Shown piece after piece: positions 17,866-26,574 of a stretch of 64,000 bases of DNA. The notes under the pieces are model-generated. The model was not told the origin of the DNA and did not search any database. It saw only the letters and a program-made list of their open reading frames with translations. The translations under genes were made by a program, and so were the position numbers. Within the stretch, counting starts at the first letter, position 1; every line of letters begins with the position of its first letter. The DNA lies in contig JADJBR010000007.1 in NCBI GenBank assembly GCA_016703645.1, positions 62,001-126,000 of the forward strand, written 5' to 3'. The stretch comes from Zoogloea sp. (GTDB lineage Bacteria; Pseudomonadota; Gammaproteobacteria; Burkholderiales; Rhodocyclaceae).

Positions 17866-19023
17866 ATGTTGCGTTGGGTTCTACCCGAATATATCCAGGA
17901 TGCCCTGCCCGCCGAGGCGGCCAAGCTGGAAGATCTGCGCCGTCGCTTGCTTGATGCTTTCCGCTTGAACGGGTATCAGCTTGTGGCGCCCCCGCTGCTC
18001 GAGTATCTCGAGTCCCTGCTGACCGGCGCTGGCCAGGATCTTCAGCTCAAGACGCTGAAGCTCGTGGACCAACTCTCGGGCCGTACCATGGGGGTGCGTG
18101 CTGACATCACCACTCAGGTTGCCCGTATTGATGCTCATCTCCTCAACCGACGGGGAGTGGCGAGGCTCTGCTACTGTGGCACGGTGGCCCATGCGGTGCC
18201 TTCGTCACTCACTGCCACCCGGGAGCCTCTGCAGCTTGGCGCGGAGCTCTACGGTCATGCAGGGCTGGAGGCAGATGCGGAGGTGATCCGGCTGCTTGCC
18301 GAAACCCTCACGATTGCGGGCGTAGGCACTTCCCGGATAGATCTGGGGCATGTGGGCCTGTTCAGAGCTTTGTCCCGTAAGGCCGGCTTGGCCGCTGATC
18401 GGGAAGAGGCCTTGTTTGATTGCCTTCAGTCGAAGGATCTGCCTGGCTTGCATGACTTGCTTGGTGATGTGTCTGCCGATGTCCGGGCGGGCCTGTTTGC
18501 TCTTCCGACGCTTTATGGTGCTGCTGACGTCCTGACCAAGGCCCGGGCCGTTCTGCCGGACGACGTGGAGATTCGCGCGGCCCTTGATGATCTTCAGCAG
18601 CTTGCTACCGATCTGGCGGATCTGCCCGTCAGTTTTGATCTGGCCGACCTGCGGGGCTATCACTATCACAGCGGCGTCGTGTTTGCAGCCTATGGCGGAA
18701 ACTCTCCTGTCGCACTGGCCCTGGGGGGGCGCTATGACAGTGTTGGTCGCGCGTTTGGACGCGGCCGCCCTGCGACAGGTTTCAGCCTGGATCTACGCGA
18801 TCTGGCCGCTCAGGTGGCGGATCCATTGATGCCCGGCGCCATCCTGGCGTCCGGATCCGGGGTCGCTGGCTTTAACGAGGCGGTAGCCCGTCTGCGCGAA
18901 GCGGGGGAGAATGTAGTCATTGAATTGCCAGGCCACGGCGGGACGTGGCGTGAGGCCGGTTGTGACCGGCATCTGGTTCTGCGGGGCGGTGCCTGGCAGG
19001 TTGAACCGCTTCAGGGAGAGTAG
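17866..19023 (+). CDS. hisZ: ATP phosphoribosyltransferase regulatory subunit HisZ
   Basis: A 385-residue paralogue of histidyl-tRNA synthetase that activates the short form of HisG in histidine synthesis. HisS-like features are present ([63 protein letters not shown]). Catalytic HisS motif 2 is lost, and the protein is shorter than HisS (431 residues, at 9495). Its place before purA is typical of betaproteobacteria. hisG is not in the window. Confidence 0.94.
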   Translation: MLRWVLPEYIQDALPAEAAKLEDLRRRLLDAFRLNGYQLVAPPLLEYLESLLTGAGQDLQLKTLKLVDQLSGRTMGVRADITTQVARIDAHLLNRRGVARLCYCGTVAHAVPSSLTATREPLQLGAELYGHAGLEADAEVIRLLAETLTIAGVGTSRIDLGHVGLFRALSRKAGLAADREEALFDCLQSKDLPGLHDLLGDVSADVRAGLFALPTLYGAADVLTKARAVLPDDVEIRAALDDLQQLATDLADLPVSFDLADLRGYHYHSGVVFAAYGGNSPVALALGGRYDSVGRAFGRGRPATGFSLDLRDLAAQVADPLMPGAILASGSGVAGFNEAVARLREAGENVVIELPGHGGTWREAGCDRHLVLRGGAWQVEPLQGE

Positions 19024-19028
19024 GAAGA

Positions 19029-20339
19029 ATGGCAAAGAATGTCGTGGTGGTTGGTACCCAGTGGGGTGACGAGGGGAAGGGCAAAATCGTCGATTGGCTG
19101 ACGGATCAGGCCCAGGGGGTGGTGCGCTTCCAGGGGGGGCACAATGCGGGTCATACCCTTGTGGTGGGGACGACCGAGTACAAGCTCAACCTGGTCCCGT
19201 CGGGGATCGTTCGGGCGGGTGTGCAGTGTTATATCGGCAATGGCGTGGTGCTGGATATCCACCATCTATTGGCGGAAGTCCGCGGCCTTGAGGCCGGCGG
19301 CATCAAGGTCCGTGAGCGCTTGCGGATCAGTCCGGGTTGTCCAATCATTCTGGGCTATCACTCGGCCCTGGATCGTGCCCGGGAAGCCAAGAAGAGTGCA
19401 GGCGACAAGATCGGCACCACGGGAAAGGGCATCGGCCCGACCTACGAGGACAAAGTCTCTCGCCGTGCCCTGCGGGTTTATGATTTGTTTGACCCGAAGC
19501 GGTTCGCGGAGAAGTTGACCGAGGTTCTCGATTATCACAATTTCGTGCTGACGAAGTATCTTGGGGCCGAGCCGGTCGAGTTTCAGGCCGTTTTTGATCA
19601 GGCGATGGCGGACGCGGATGAGATCCGTCCGATGGTGACCGATGTTTCTGCGGATCTCTACGCCATCAACAAGGCAGGCGGCAATTTGCTGTTTGAAGGC
19701 GCCCAGGGCACCCTGCTCGATATCGATCACGGTACCTATCCTTTTGTAACGTCGAGCAATTGCGTGGCCGGTCAGGCTGCTGCGGGTTCTGGCGTGGGTC
19801 CGGGCCGGTTGCACTATGTGCTGGGCATCACCAAGGCCTATTGCACTCGCGTCGGCGGCGGTCCTTTCCCCACCGAGCTGGATTTCGAAACGCCGGGAAC
19901 ACCGGGCCATCAGATGTCCACCGTTGGCAGGGAGTTTGGCACCGTTACTGGCCGCAAGCGCCGTTGTGGATGGCTGGATCTGGCTGCTCTGAAGCGTTCC
20001 ATCATTATCAATGGTGTTTCAGGGCTGTGTATTACCAAGCTTGATGTTCTGGATGGTCTGACAGAACTCAAGCTATGTACCGGCTACATGCTGGACGGCA
20101 GGCGCATCGACTTGCTGCCGATGGGGGCAGAGGAGGTGGTTCGTTGCGAGCCCATCCTTGAAACGATGCCGGGCTGGAGTGGGACTACCTTTGGTGCGCG
20201 AACCTGGGATGCCCTGCCACCTGAGGCCCGTGCCTACCTGCATCGTATCGAGGAGATCTGCGAGATTTCGATTGATGTCATCTCGACCGGGCCGGAGCGA
20301 GACGAGACCATTCTGAAGCGCCATCCTTTCGGCGCCTGA
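19029..20339 (+). CDS. purA: Adenylosuccinate synthetase
   Basis: A 436-residue enzyme joining IMP and aspartate with GTP in AMP synthesis. The N-terminal [19 protein letters not shown] holds the P-loop and catalytic Asp. [12 protein letters not shown] near 38, [18 protein letters not shown] near 125, [20 protein letters not shown] near 220 and [11 protein letters not shown] near 300 are all intact. AGGAAG precedes the ATG, 5 bases after hisZ. An imperfect hairpin follows the stop. Confidence 0.97.
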   Translation: MAKNVVVVGTQWGDEGKGKIVDWLTDQAQGVVRFQGGHNAGHTLVVGTTEYKLNLVPSGIVRAGVQCYIGNGVVLDIHHLLAEVRGLEAGGIKVRERLRISPGCPIILGYHSALDRAREAKKSAGDKIGTTGKGIGPTYEDKVSRRALRVYDLFDPKRFAEKLTEVLDYHNFVLTKYLGAEPVEFQAVFDQAMADADEIRPMVTDVSADLYAINKAGGNLLFEGAQGTLLDIDHGTYPFVTSSNCVAGQAAAGSGVGPGRLHYVLGITKAYCTRVGGGPFPTELDFETPGTPGHQMSTVGREFGTVTGRKRRCGWLDLAALKRSIIINGVSGLCITKLDVLDGLTELKLCTGYMLDGRRIDLLPMGAEEVVRCEPILETMPGWSGTTFGARTWDALPPEARAYLHRIEEICEISIDVISTGPERDETILKRHPFGA

Positions 20340-20359
20340 GCAGAAGTGTTGTTTGTCGT

Positions 20360-20409
20360 AACCCCCTTGGTGCAGATGAGATTGAATCATCGCCTGCGCA
20401 AAGGGGGTT
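20360..20409 (+). terminator. Possible terminator after purA
   Basis: AACCCCCTT (20360-20368) pairs with AAGGGGGTT (20401-20409). The loop is partly paired by GCAG/CTGC and ATGA/TCAT. No T-run follows, so it is only a likely end of the purA message. Confidence 0.4.
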
Positions 20410-20460
20410 GCGCGTTTCTGGGTCGGTGAAGATGCTGACGCACGGGCCCCGTAGCGGACG

Positions 20461-20499
20461 ATAAAAACAGAAAGGCCGGTCACGAATGACCGGCCTTTC
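20461..20499 (-). terminator. Terminator of tRNA-Leu copy 1
   Basis: A 13-bp perfect stem (20470-20482 with 20487-20499, loop CGAA) lies 8 bases past the tRNA 3' end. It is followed in the minus direction by TGTTTTTAT. Confidence 0.85.
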
Positions 20500-20507
20500 A
20501 ATGTTCT

Positions 20508-20592
20508 TGGTGCCCAGAAGAGGACTCGAACCTCCACGCCTCGCGGCACTAGTACCTGAAACTAGCGCGTCTACCAATTTCGCCATCTGGGC
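20508..20592 (-). tRNA. tRNA-Leu (CAG), copy 1
   Basis: The minus strand gives an 85-base tRNA starting GCCCAGATGG and ending CTCTTCTGGGCACCA. The seven acceptor pairs are perfect (GCCCAGA/TCTGGGC), with an A discriminator and encoded CCA. The anticodon loop TTCAGGT holds CAG, flanked by the CTAGT/ACTAG stem. The long variable arm and GGTTCGAGTCC T-loop are typical of leucine tRNAs. The sequence is identical to copies 2 and 3. It reads CUG, a very common codon here. Confidence 0.97.
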
Positions 20593-20604
20593 AAAGAAGG
20601 CCGA

Positions 20605-20632
20605 ATTATAGACTATCCCTTCGTTTTTGCAA
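20605..20632 (-). promoter_or_regulatory. Promoter of tRNA-Leu copy 1
   Basis: On the minus strand, TTGCAA (20627-20632), a 16-base spacer and TATAAT (20605-20610) lie 12 bases before the tRNA 5' end. Confidence 0.8.
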
Positions 20633-20688
20633 GGAGTTTGGCGGAGGTTTTCTATCGCTGGTCTGGTAAGAACTTTGGGATGCAAAAC

Positions 20689-20722
20689 GAAGAAAGCCGG
20701 TCAATTTCGACCGGCTTTCTTC
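20689..20722 (-). terminator. Terminator of tRNA-Leu copy 2
   Basis: A 14-bp perfect stem (20689-20702 with 20709-20722, six-base loop) lies 6 bases past tRNA copy 2 and is followed in the minus direction by GTTTTGC. Its core AAGCCGGTC is shared with copy 3, and a related GGCCGGTC occurs after copy 1. Confidence 0.8.
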
Positions 20723-20728
20723 ATGAAT

Positions 20729-20813
20729 TGGTGCCCAGAAGAGGACTCGAACCTCCACGCCTCGCGGCACTAGTACCTGAAACTAGCGCGTCTACCAATT
20801 TCGCCATCTGGGC
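20729..20813 (-). tRNA. tRNA-Leu (CAG), copy 2
   Basis: An identical 85-base copy of the tRNA at 20508-20592, with the same acceptor stem, CAG anticodon and encoded CCA. The 3' end is offset 221 bases from copy 1. It has its own promoter and terminator, so it is not a processed member of one tRNA operon. Confidence 0.97.
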
Positions 20814-20824
20814 AATAAAGCGCT

Positions 20825-20852
20825 ATTATAGAACAAATTGATGCATACGCAA
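20825..20852 (-). promoter_or_regulatory. Promoter of tRNA-Leu copy 2
   Basis: On the minus strand, TTGCGT (20847-20852), a 16-base spacer and TATAAT (20825-20830) lie 11 bases before the tRNA 5' end. Confidence 0.75.
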
Positions 20853-20904
20853 AAGCCTTGCTGTCTGAAGCCCTCCGGCGTCATCTGTTCCAGATCGAAA
20901 CGAT

Positions 20905-20934
20905 CAAAGAAAAAGCCGGTCAAAAGACCGGCTT
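20905..20934 (-). terminator. Terminator of tRNA-Leu copy 3
   Basis: AAGCCGGT (20913-20920) pairs with ACCGGCTT (20927-20934) around CAAAAG. In the minus direction the stem is followed by TTTCTTTG. It lies 13 bases past tRNA copy 3. Confidence 0.82.
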
Positions 20935-20947
20935 CCTCGAAACATCC

Positions 20948-21032
20948 TGGTGCCCAGAAGAGGACTCGAACCTCCACGCCTCGCGGCACTAGTACCTGAA
21001 ACTAGCGCGTCTACCAATTTCGCCATCTGGGC
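20948..21032 (-). tRNA. tRNA-Leu (CAG), copy 3
   Basis: The third identical 85-base copy, 219 bases from copy 2, nearest to rnr. It has the best promoter of the three. Outside the tRNA body, promoter and terminator, the spacers differ between copies, so the duplication is old or the controls are under selection. Confidence 0.97.
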
Positions 21033-21044
21033 AACGAGCTAAGA

Positions 21045-21072
21045 ATTATAGAGTAGAAATTATCCGTGTCAA
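21045..21072 (-). promoter_or_regulatory. Consensus sigma-70 promoter of tRNA-Leu copy 3
   Basis: On the minus strand, a perfect TTGACA (21067-21072), a 16-base spacer and a perfect TATAAT (21045-21050) lie 12 bases before the tRNA. The -35 element overlaps the first codons of rnr on the other strand (GTG at 21066). Confidence 0.9.
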
Positions 21073-23537
21073 TATCGAAAACTAAGAACACCAAGAAACT
21101 CAGCAAACTGCGTCGCAGTGACCCTTTCTTTGAAAGGGAGTGTCAGAAGTATGACTTTCCCTTGCCAAGCAGGGAGTTCATCATCCAGACGCTCGGAGAG
21201 CATGGCATTCCGATGCCGTTCTCCGATCTGGTCATCGCCCTGGATATCCAGGAAGGAGAAGTGCCGTTCTTCGAACGTCGCATGTTTGCGATGGAGCGGG
21301 ACGGACAGGTCATGCGCAACCGGCGCGGAGACTATCTGCTTCCGGCCAAGGCTGATTTGATCCGGGGGACGGTGCAAGGCCATCCCGATGGCTACGGTTT
21401 CGTGAGCACCGAGGAGGAGGGGCCTGACGTCTTCCTTGGTCCCAATGAAATGCGGGAGGTTCTGCACGGGGATCGAGTGATGGTTCGCGTTGCGGGGCTG
21501 GATCGGCGGGGGCGGCCTGAAGGCAAGATCGTCGAGGTGCTCGAGCGCGCCAATACGCGGGTCGTAGGGCGTGTGCTCGTCGAGAATGGGGTGACCCTCG
21601 TGGTGCCCGAGAATCGGCGCATCTCTCAAGAGATCCTTTTGGCGCCCGGTGTCAAAGCGAAGGCAAAGGCCGGGCAGGTTGTGGTGGTTGAGCTCGTTCA
21701 GCAGCCGACCCGCTATGCCCAGCCCATCGGCAAGGTGGTTGAGGTGCTGGGCAATTATGCGGATCCGGGCATGGAAATCGAGATTGCCCTGCGCAAGCAT
21801 GAGTTGCCCTTCGAGTTCGGCAAGGCTGCGAAGGAGCAGACACGTCGGCTGCCTGAGAAGGTTCGCAAGATGGACTGGAAGGGGAGGGAGGATCTCACGG
21901 CCCTTCCGCTGGTGACCATTGACGGTGAGACGGCACGGGATTTCGATGATGCTGTGTATTGCGAGCGCCAGGGGCGTGGCTTCCGACTGGTCGTGGCGAT
22001 TGCCGATGTCTCCCACTATGTAACAGTCGGTTCCGCTCTGGATGGGGAGTCGTATGACCGGGGAAACTCGGTCTACTTCCCGCGTCGGGTGATCCCGATG
22101 CTGCCCGAGAAGCTGTCCAATGGCCTGTGCTCTCTCAATCCGCAGGTGGAGCGTCTGTGCATGGTGTGCGACATGGCCATTTCCCAGACCGGCGTGATCA
22201 AGCAGTATCGGTTTTACCCGGCGGTGATGTTCTCCAAGGCGCGTCTTACCTACAATCAGGTTGCGGCAGCACTCTATGAAAGCGATCCGGCCGCGCTAGA
22301 GATCGTTGGCGGCCTGCTGCCCCATCTGCAGAACCTGGACAAGCTCTTTCGGGTACTTCTCAAGGCTCGGGCGAAGCGGGGGGCAATAGACTTCGAAACC
22401 CAGGAAACACGGATGGTCTTCGACGACCAGGGCAAGATAGAGAAGATCGTTCCGGAGAGTCGCAACGATGCGCACCGCCTGATCGAGGAGTGCATGCTTG
22501 CGGCCAACGTCTGTGCCTCCGAGTTCCTGCAGGGGCAGGAGCATCCGGCTCTGTACCGGGTTCATGAAGGCCCCACGCCCGAGAAGCTTGCCAAGTTGAG
22601 GGACTTTCTTGGCGAATTCGGGCTGCAGCTGGGCGGGGGAGATGAGCCCAAGGCCGGTGATTACGCCCGCCTGCTGGACAGCATCAAGGAGCGGCCGGAT
22701 CTGCAGCTCCTGCAGACTGTGATGCTTCGCTCCCTGCGCCAGGCCGTTTACAGCCCCGACAATGTGGGCCACTTTGGTCTTGCCTATGAGGCCTATACCC
22801 ACTTCACTTCGCCAATCCGGCGCTATCCGGATCTTCTGGTGCATCGGGCCATCAAGGCGGCCTTGCTGGGGCAGTGCTACGTGCCGGCACAGGAAGGCGG
22901 GGATTGGGAGGCGATCGGTATGCATTGCTCCATGACCGAGCGCAGGGCAGATGAGGCCGACCGGGATGTGGAGAACTGGCTCAAGTGTTATTACATGCAG
23001 GATCGGATCGGCGAGGAATTCGACGGCAGCGTGTCGGCGGTGGTTCCCTTCGGGCTATTTGTGGCGCTGCACGATGTGTTTGTCGAAGGCCTCGTGCATA
23101 TCTCGGATCTGGGCAGCGATTACTTCCATTTCGATGATGCCCATCACGCCCTTGTTGGCGAGCGTACAGGCCAGCGTTACCGGCTGTCTGATCAGGTCAG
23201 GGTGCAACTGGTGCGGGTCAACATGGAAGCCAGCAAGATAGACTTTCGACTCGTTCGGGGCCCTGAGCGTGCAACCGAACGCGTGGGCAAGACCGCTCGC
23301 GCCCATCTTGCACGGGAAGCTGCTGCGGGAGCGCCGGTGAGTATGGATCCGACCCCGGCTGTTCCTCGCCGCCGGGCCAGCAGGGCGAGCCGCCCCGAAT
23401 TGGTCCGCCCGATAGTAGAATCGGCTCCCCCGCCAGCGGCTGTCACCTCCAAGGTGGCTGACAAGGTCAAAACCACCAAACCGCGAAAGAGCACCGCGGA
23501 CAGTTCCAAGAAGAAGAAAGCCAAGTCTCGTGTCTGA
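21066..23537 (+). CDS. rnr: Ribonuclease R
   Basis: An 823-residue 3'-to-5' exoribonuclease that degrades structured RNA. N-terminal winged-helix and cold-shock domains are followed by the RNB catalytic domain, with TIDGETARDFDDAVYCE near 285-300 carrying the metal-binding Asp residues. The S1 domain begins near GEEFDGSVSAVVPFGLFVAL at 650. A Lys/Arg/Ser-rich tail (residues 750-823) is typical. GTG 21066 gives a plausible N-terminus (MSISKTKNTKK), but its ribosome site is weak. The end overlaps rlmB by 8 bases. Confidence 0.95.
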   Translation: MSISKTKNTKKLSKLRRSDPFFERECQKYDFPLPSREFIIQTLGEHGIPMPFSDLVIALDIQEGEVPFFERRMFAMERDGQVMRNRRGDYLLPAKADLIRGTVQGHPDGYGFVSTEEEGPDVFLGPNEMREVLHGDRVMVRVAGLDRRGRPEGKIVEVLERANTRVVGRVLVENGVTLVVPENRRISQEILLAPGVKAKAKAGQVVVVELVQQPTRYAQPIGKVVEVLGNYADPGMEIEIALRKHELPFEFGKAAKEQTRRLPEKVRKMDWKGREDLTALPLVTIDGETARDFDDAVYCERQGRGFRLVVAIADVSHYVTVGSALDGESYDRGNSVYFPRRVIPMLPEKLSNGLCSLNPQVERLCMVCDMAISQTGVIKQYRFYPAVMFSKARLTYNQVAAALYESDPAALEIVGGLLPHLQNLDKLFRVLLKARAKRGAIDFETQETRMVFDDQGKIEKIVPESRNDAHRLIEECMLAANVCASEFLQGQEHPALYRVHEGPTPEKLAKLRDFLGEFGLQLGGGDEPKAGDYARLLDSIKERPDLQLLQTVMLRSLRQAVYSPDNVGHFGLAYEAYTHFTSPIRRYPDLLVHRAIKAALLGQCYVPAQEGGDWEAIGMHCSMTERRADEADRDVENWLKCYYMQDRIGEEFDGSVSAVVPFGLFVALHDVFVEGLVHISDLGSDYFHFDDAHHALVGERTGQRYRLSDQVRVQLVRVNMEASKIDFRLVRGPERATERVGKTARAHLAREAAAGAPVSMDPTPAVPRRRASRASRPELVRPIVESAPPPAAVTSKVADKVKTTKPRKSTADSSKKKKAKSRV

Positions 23538-24291
23538 TAACACCAGTTCCCGTCTCATTTACGGTTTCCATGCTGTTCTTGCCAAGCTTCGTCAAGATCC
23601 GGAAGGCATCTTTGAGATCTTTACCGATGCGCAGCGTAATGATGCTCGGGCGAGGGATCTTCTTCGGCAGGCAGAGCAACTGGGAGCCCGTATCATCCCT
23701 TCCGAGGGGGAGCGGCTTGATCGCATGGTGGGGACACGTCGCCATCAGGGCGTTGTCGCGAGGGTGGATGGGCGCCGGAAGGAGCTGAAGCTACCCGATG
23801 TTCTCGATGGTCTGACCGAACCTGCCCTGTTGCTGGTGCTCGATGGCATTCAGGATCCCCATAACCTGGGGGCCTGTCTCCGGGTGGCGGATGCTGCGGG
23901 TGCCCATGCGGTCATTGCCCCCAAGGACAAGGCGGTGGGTTTGAACGCAACGGCCATCAAGGTTGCGAGCGGCGCGGCAGATACTGTTCCCTATATTACG
24001 GTTACCAACCTTGCCCGGGCCCTTCGGGAAATGCAGGAGGCGGGAGTCTGGATTTTGGGCGCAGCAGGAGAGGCGGAGAAATCCATCTACACCGTGGATC
24101 AGAAAGGGCCGGTGGCCTGGGTGCTCGGTGCCGAGGGAGACGGTTTGCGAAGGCTGACACGCGAGACCTGCGATGAACTGATCAGTATCCCCATGTACGG
24201 TACCGTCGAGAGTCTCAACGTATCCGTTGCCAGCGGTCTGTGTCTGTTCGAGGCGCGTCGCCAGCGTGGCGGTGAACGTCTTCAGGCATGA
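23530..24291 (+). CDS. rlmB: 23S rRNA (guanosine-2'-O-)-methyltransferase RlmB
   Basis: A 253-residue SPOUT-family enzyme that methylates G2251 of 23S rRNA. An N-terminal L30e-like substrate-binding domain starts LIYGFHAVLAKLRQDPEGI. The SPOUT domain carries motif 1 (LDGIQDPHNLGACLRVADAAG), motif 2 (WVLGAEGDGLRRL) and motif 3 (IPMYGTVESLNVSVA). The GTG start overlaps the rnr stop, a gene pair conserved in proteobacteria. Confidence 0.96.
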   Translation: MSDNTSSRLIYGFHAVLAKLRQDPEGIFEIFTDAQRNDARARDLLRQAEQLGARIIPSEGERLDRMVGTRRHQGVVARVDGRRKELKLPDVLDGLTEPALLLVLDGIQDPHNLGACLRVADAAGAHAVIAPKDKAVGLNATAIKVASGAADTVPYITVTNLARALREMQEAGVWILGAAGEAEKSIYTVDQKGPVAWVLGAEGDGLRRLTRETCDELISIPMYGTVESLNVSVASGLCLFEARRQRGGERLQA

Positions 24292-24974
24292 AGCTCGACT
24301 ATACGGAGGTTCGCCGCTTGCTTCGCACCGGGCGCAGTGGGGCGCTCGGCAGCATCTCCGTGGCCATGTCCGGCTATCCGTTTGTAAGTTTGCTGCCCTA
24401 CGGGCTGGACGCGAGGGGCCGCCCTCTCTTTCTGCTCAGTCGTCTGGCGGAACACACAAAAAACCTGCTGGCTGATCCCCGTGCCAGTCTGATGGTTTCC
24501 GATGAGGCGCCAGGTAGTTCACTGGAGCGTGTCAGGCTGACTCTGTTGGGGACGATGGACAGGGTGGATCTGGATGAGTTCGGGCGCGCCCGCTTTCTGC
24601 GCTACAGCCCGAATTCCGCCGAATTCCTTGACTGGGGGGACTTCAGCTTTTTCAGGATGGAGCCCCTGAAAGCGCGATTCATCGGCGGGTTCGGACGCAT
24701 GGGGTGGCTTGATGCAGTGCCCTTGGATGACCCCCTTGAACCTGCAGAGGAAACGGCCCTGCTCGAGGCTCTTGCCCGCCGGCTTCCTGTCGGTATGGGA
24801 GTCGAAGGGCTCGATCCGGAAGGGGTGGACCTCTTGGTGGCAGGGGTCCGTCGTCGGATTGCCGTCGAACCGATGGGAACAGGACCGGCGGCCCTGTTCG
24901 AGGCCACGTGTGATGCGCTTGACAGGGCGGGTTTGTTCGAGTCCGCGGACCCCCCGGCGGGGGTCTTTGTCTGA
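24288..24974 (+). CDS. HugZ-like heme-utilisation / PNPOx-fold protein
   Basis: A 228-residue protein with an FMN-binding split-barrel fold in its first 150 residues (RSGALGSISVAMSGYPFVSL; RLAEHTKNLLADPRASLMV; FFRMEPLKARFIGGFGRMGW) and a C-terminal DUF2470-like region. This layout fits the HugZ/HutZ group, some members of which degrade heme. Without heme-uptake neighbours the substrate is uncertain. The ATG overlaps the rlmB stop, so it may simply ride the rnr-rlmB message. Confidence 0.8.
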   Translation: MKLDYTEVRRLLRTGRSGALGSISVAMSGYPFVSLLPYGLDARGRPLFLLSRLAEHTKNLLADPRASLMVSDEAPGSSLERVRLTLLGTMDRVDLDEFGRARFLRYSPNSAEFLDWGDFSFFRMEPLKARFIGGFGRMGWLDAVPLDDPLEPAEETALLEALARRLPVGMGVEGLDPEGVDLLVAGVRRRIAVEPMGTGPAALFEATCDALDRAGLFESADPPAGVFV

Positions 24975-25000
24975 TGCTCAATCAACCCGATTGAGTTTGT
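24948..25000 (+). terminator. Terminator hairpins at the end of the HugZ-like gene
   Basis: GACCCCC (24948-24954), CGGC, GGGGGTC (24959-24965), then TTT lies inside the last codons of the gene. A second hairpin, CTCAATC/GATTGAG (24977-24995) followed by TTTGT, lies inside the 3' end of the convergent gene. The two coding regions are only 3 bases apart, so the terminators had to evolve within coding sequence. Confidence 0.6.
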
Positions 25001-25760
25001 CCATGTATTGTTTGGTGAACACCCGGTCCGGTAGATCCTTCGCCGTCATTTGGGAATATCGCAGTACTGACACTTCCCCCTTCTTGAGCGCATCCTCCAT
25101 CACTAGCTGGGTGGGGCGGACTCGCCCCCCCAGATTCTGGAATTTTTCATACCGCGCGACCTTGAGGAGGCGCTCGGAGAGCGAGTAGAACTCGGCTCGG
25201 TGAGGCCAGTTGTTCGATTGCCTGACCCAATAGAGGACTTTTGCATAGGTTACGCCACGGTCGACTGCTGTCAGCTCAAGAACGTACATCTTCTCGCCGT
25301 CAATGGTCTCGGTTCGCAAGATCTTCGGCTCATAGTCACCGGAAAAGTTGGCACGTGCCAAGTCGCCGTTGGCGACCTGTCCTGTCAGCCGCTGGGCCAG
25401 GGAAAGACGTACGGGCTGCGAGATGTTGGGCATGAAGATCCAAAGGTCGCGACCACGCATGAGCATCGACTGACCGCGATCAGTCGCAGGTTCAAGGGTC
25501 TGCACGATCGTGTTCTCATTTCCCTTGGAGAGAATCCGGTACTTTCGTTCGTCAGCAGGCTCACCCGGGGTGGTTGACTCGATCGTGATCAGGACCTGAA
25601 AGCCATCGCGCGGAAAGCGCACTTCGTCGGAACGAGCCACTACGGTGCGGGCTGTATCGTCGTCGTCTGCCAGTGCAGGGGCGGAAAGCCCCATCACTGA
25701 GGCAGCCATGAGTGCAATGCAGGTTGCGCGCAAGCCGGGCAGGTAAAACTTGAAGCTCAT
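24978..25760 (-). CDS. Outer membrane lipoprotein-sorting protein (LolA-like, PF17131 type)
   Basis: A 260-residue exported protein with a signal peptide ending ALA-DDDD (cleavage about residue 32), followed by a LolA/LolB-like fold. Recognisable stretches are YRILSKGNENTIVQTLEP, GRDLWIFMPNISQPVRLS and NGDLARANFSGDYEP. Members are usually encoded beside an FtsX-type ABC transporter and are thought to handle lipids or lipoproteins in the periplasm. The start ATG at 25760 has AAGGA at good spacing. The frame is open for 14 more codons upstream, into the promoter region of the divergent ABC gene. Confidence 0.82.
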   Translation of the reverse strand: MSFKFYLPGLRATCIALMAASVMGLSAPALADDDDTARTVVARSDEVRFPRDGFQVLITIESTTPGEPADERKYRILSKGNENTIVQTLEPATDRGQSMLMRGRDLWIFMPNISQPVRLSLAQRLTGQVANGDLARANFSGDYEPKILRTETIDGEKMYVLELTAVDRGVTYAKVLYWVRQSNNWPHRAEFYSLSERLLKVARYEKFQNLGGRVRPTQLVMEDALKKGEVSVLRYSQMTAKDLPDRVFTKQYMDKLNRVD

Positions 25761-25802
25761 GGTGTTATCCTTGGAAAGCAAACAACATAGTTCAGTGTGC
25801 AA

Positions 25803-26549
25803 ATGCCGATTATCCGTGTTGACGATTTAAGCAAGACCTATCGACTTGGCGATCAGGACGTCACCGCGCTGGAGGGGGTGTCGTTGACCGTTGAAGAGGG
25901 TGTGTTCATGGCCATTGCCGGGCCGTCCGGGAGTGGTAAATCGACATTGCTCAATATCATGGGGTGCATTGATACGCCAAGCAAGGGGCGTGTCGAGATT
26001 GAGGGGAAGGACGTGTCCGGTCAAAGCCCTGACGATCTTGCTGACGTACGTGCACGAACGATCGGTTTCATTTTTCAGACCTTCAATCTCCTGCCGGTGC
26101 TCTCAGCCTTCGAGAACGTCGAGTACCCGCTGCTTCAAATGCGTGAGCTGTCGGCGCCGGAGCGGCGGGAGCGGGTGAATCATTATCTGTCCAAGGTGGG
26201 GCTGGCGAAGTATGCCCATCACCGTCCAAACCAGTTGTCTGGTGGGCAGCGGCAGCGAGTGGCGGTTGCCCGGGCACTGGTGACCCATTCACGTGTTGTG
26301 CTGGCGGACGAGCCGACGGCCAATCTGGATCGACGTACCGGGGAGAGCATTCTCAATCTGATGCGGGATCTCAACCAGAACGACGGTACTACCTTCGTGT
26401 TTTCAACCCACGATAAGCGAGTCATGAACCGGGCTGATCGTTTGGTCAGGATGGAGGATGGCCAGATCACCGCTCTAGGTCTGCGGCGCGACGGAGCCTG
26501 GAAATTTGTTCAGGATCGACGCAAGCCGGAAGACGACCCTGAGATCTGA
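25803..26549 (+). CDS. ABC transporter ATP-binding protein (LolD/MacB-like)
   Basis: A 248-residue ATPase: Walker A GPSGSGKSTLLN near 37-48, Q-loop FQTFNLLP near 90, signature LSGGQRQRVAVARAL near 143, Walker B VVLADEPTANLD near 165 and the H-loop STHDKRV. It is closest in character to LolD/MacB ATPases that power FtsX-fold permeases. No such permease is adjacent, so its membrane partner must be elsewhere or shared. The start is ATG 25803. A GTG 6 bases upstream is possible. A DUF1302 gene follows by 25 bases. Confidence 0.93.
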   Translation: MPIIRVDDLSKTYRLGDQDVTALEGVSLTVEEGVFMAIAGPSGSGKSTLLNIMGCIDTPSKGRVEIEGKDVSGQSPDDLADVRARTIGFIFQTFNLLPVLSAFENVEYPLLQMRELSAPERRERVNHYLSKVGLAKYAHHRPNQLSGGQRQRVAVARALVTHSRVVLADEPTANLDRRTGESILNLMRDLNQNDGTTFVFSTHDKRVMNRADRLVRMEDGQITALGLRRDGAWKFVQDRRKPEDDPEI

Positions 26550-26574
26550 TCGCAATCATTAGCAAGAGGAATAG

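Noticed and set aside
17866-19023. Second histidyl-tRNA synthetase
   Set aside because: Motif 2 is missing, the protein is shorter and its place next to purA matches HisZ.
20461-21072. tRNA cluster as an integration site or island boundary
   Set aside because: No integrase, direct-repeat fragment of a tRNA end or shift in gene content lies nearby. The neighbours are conserved housekeeping genes.
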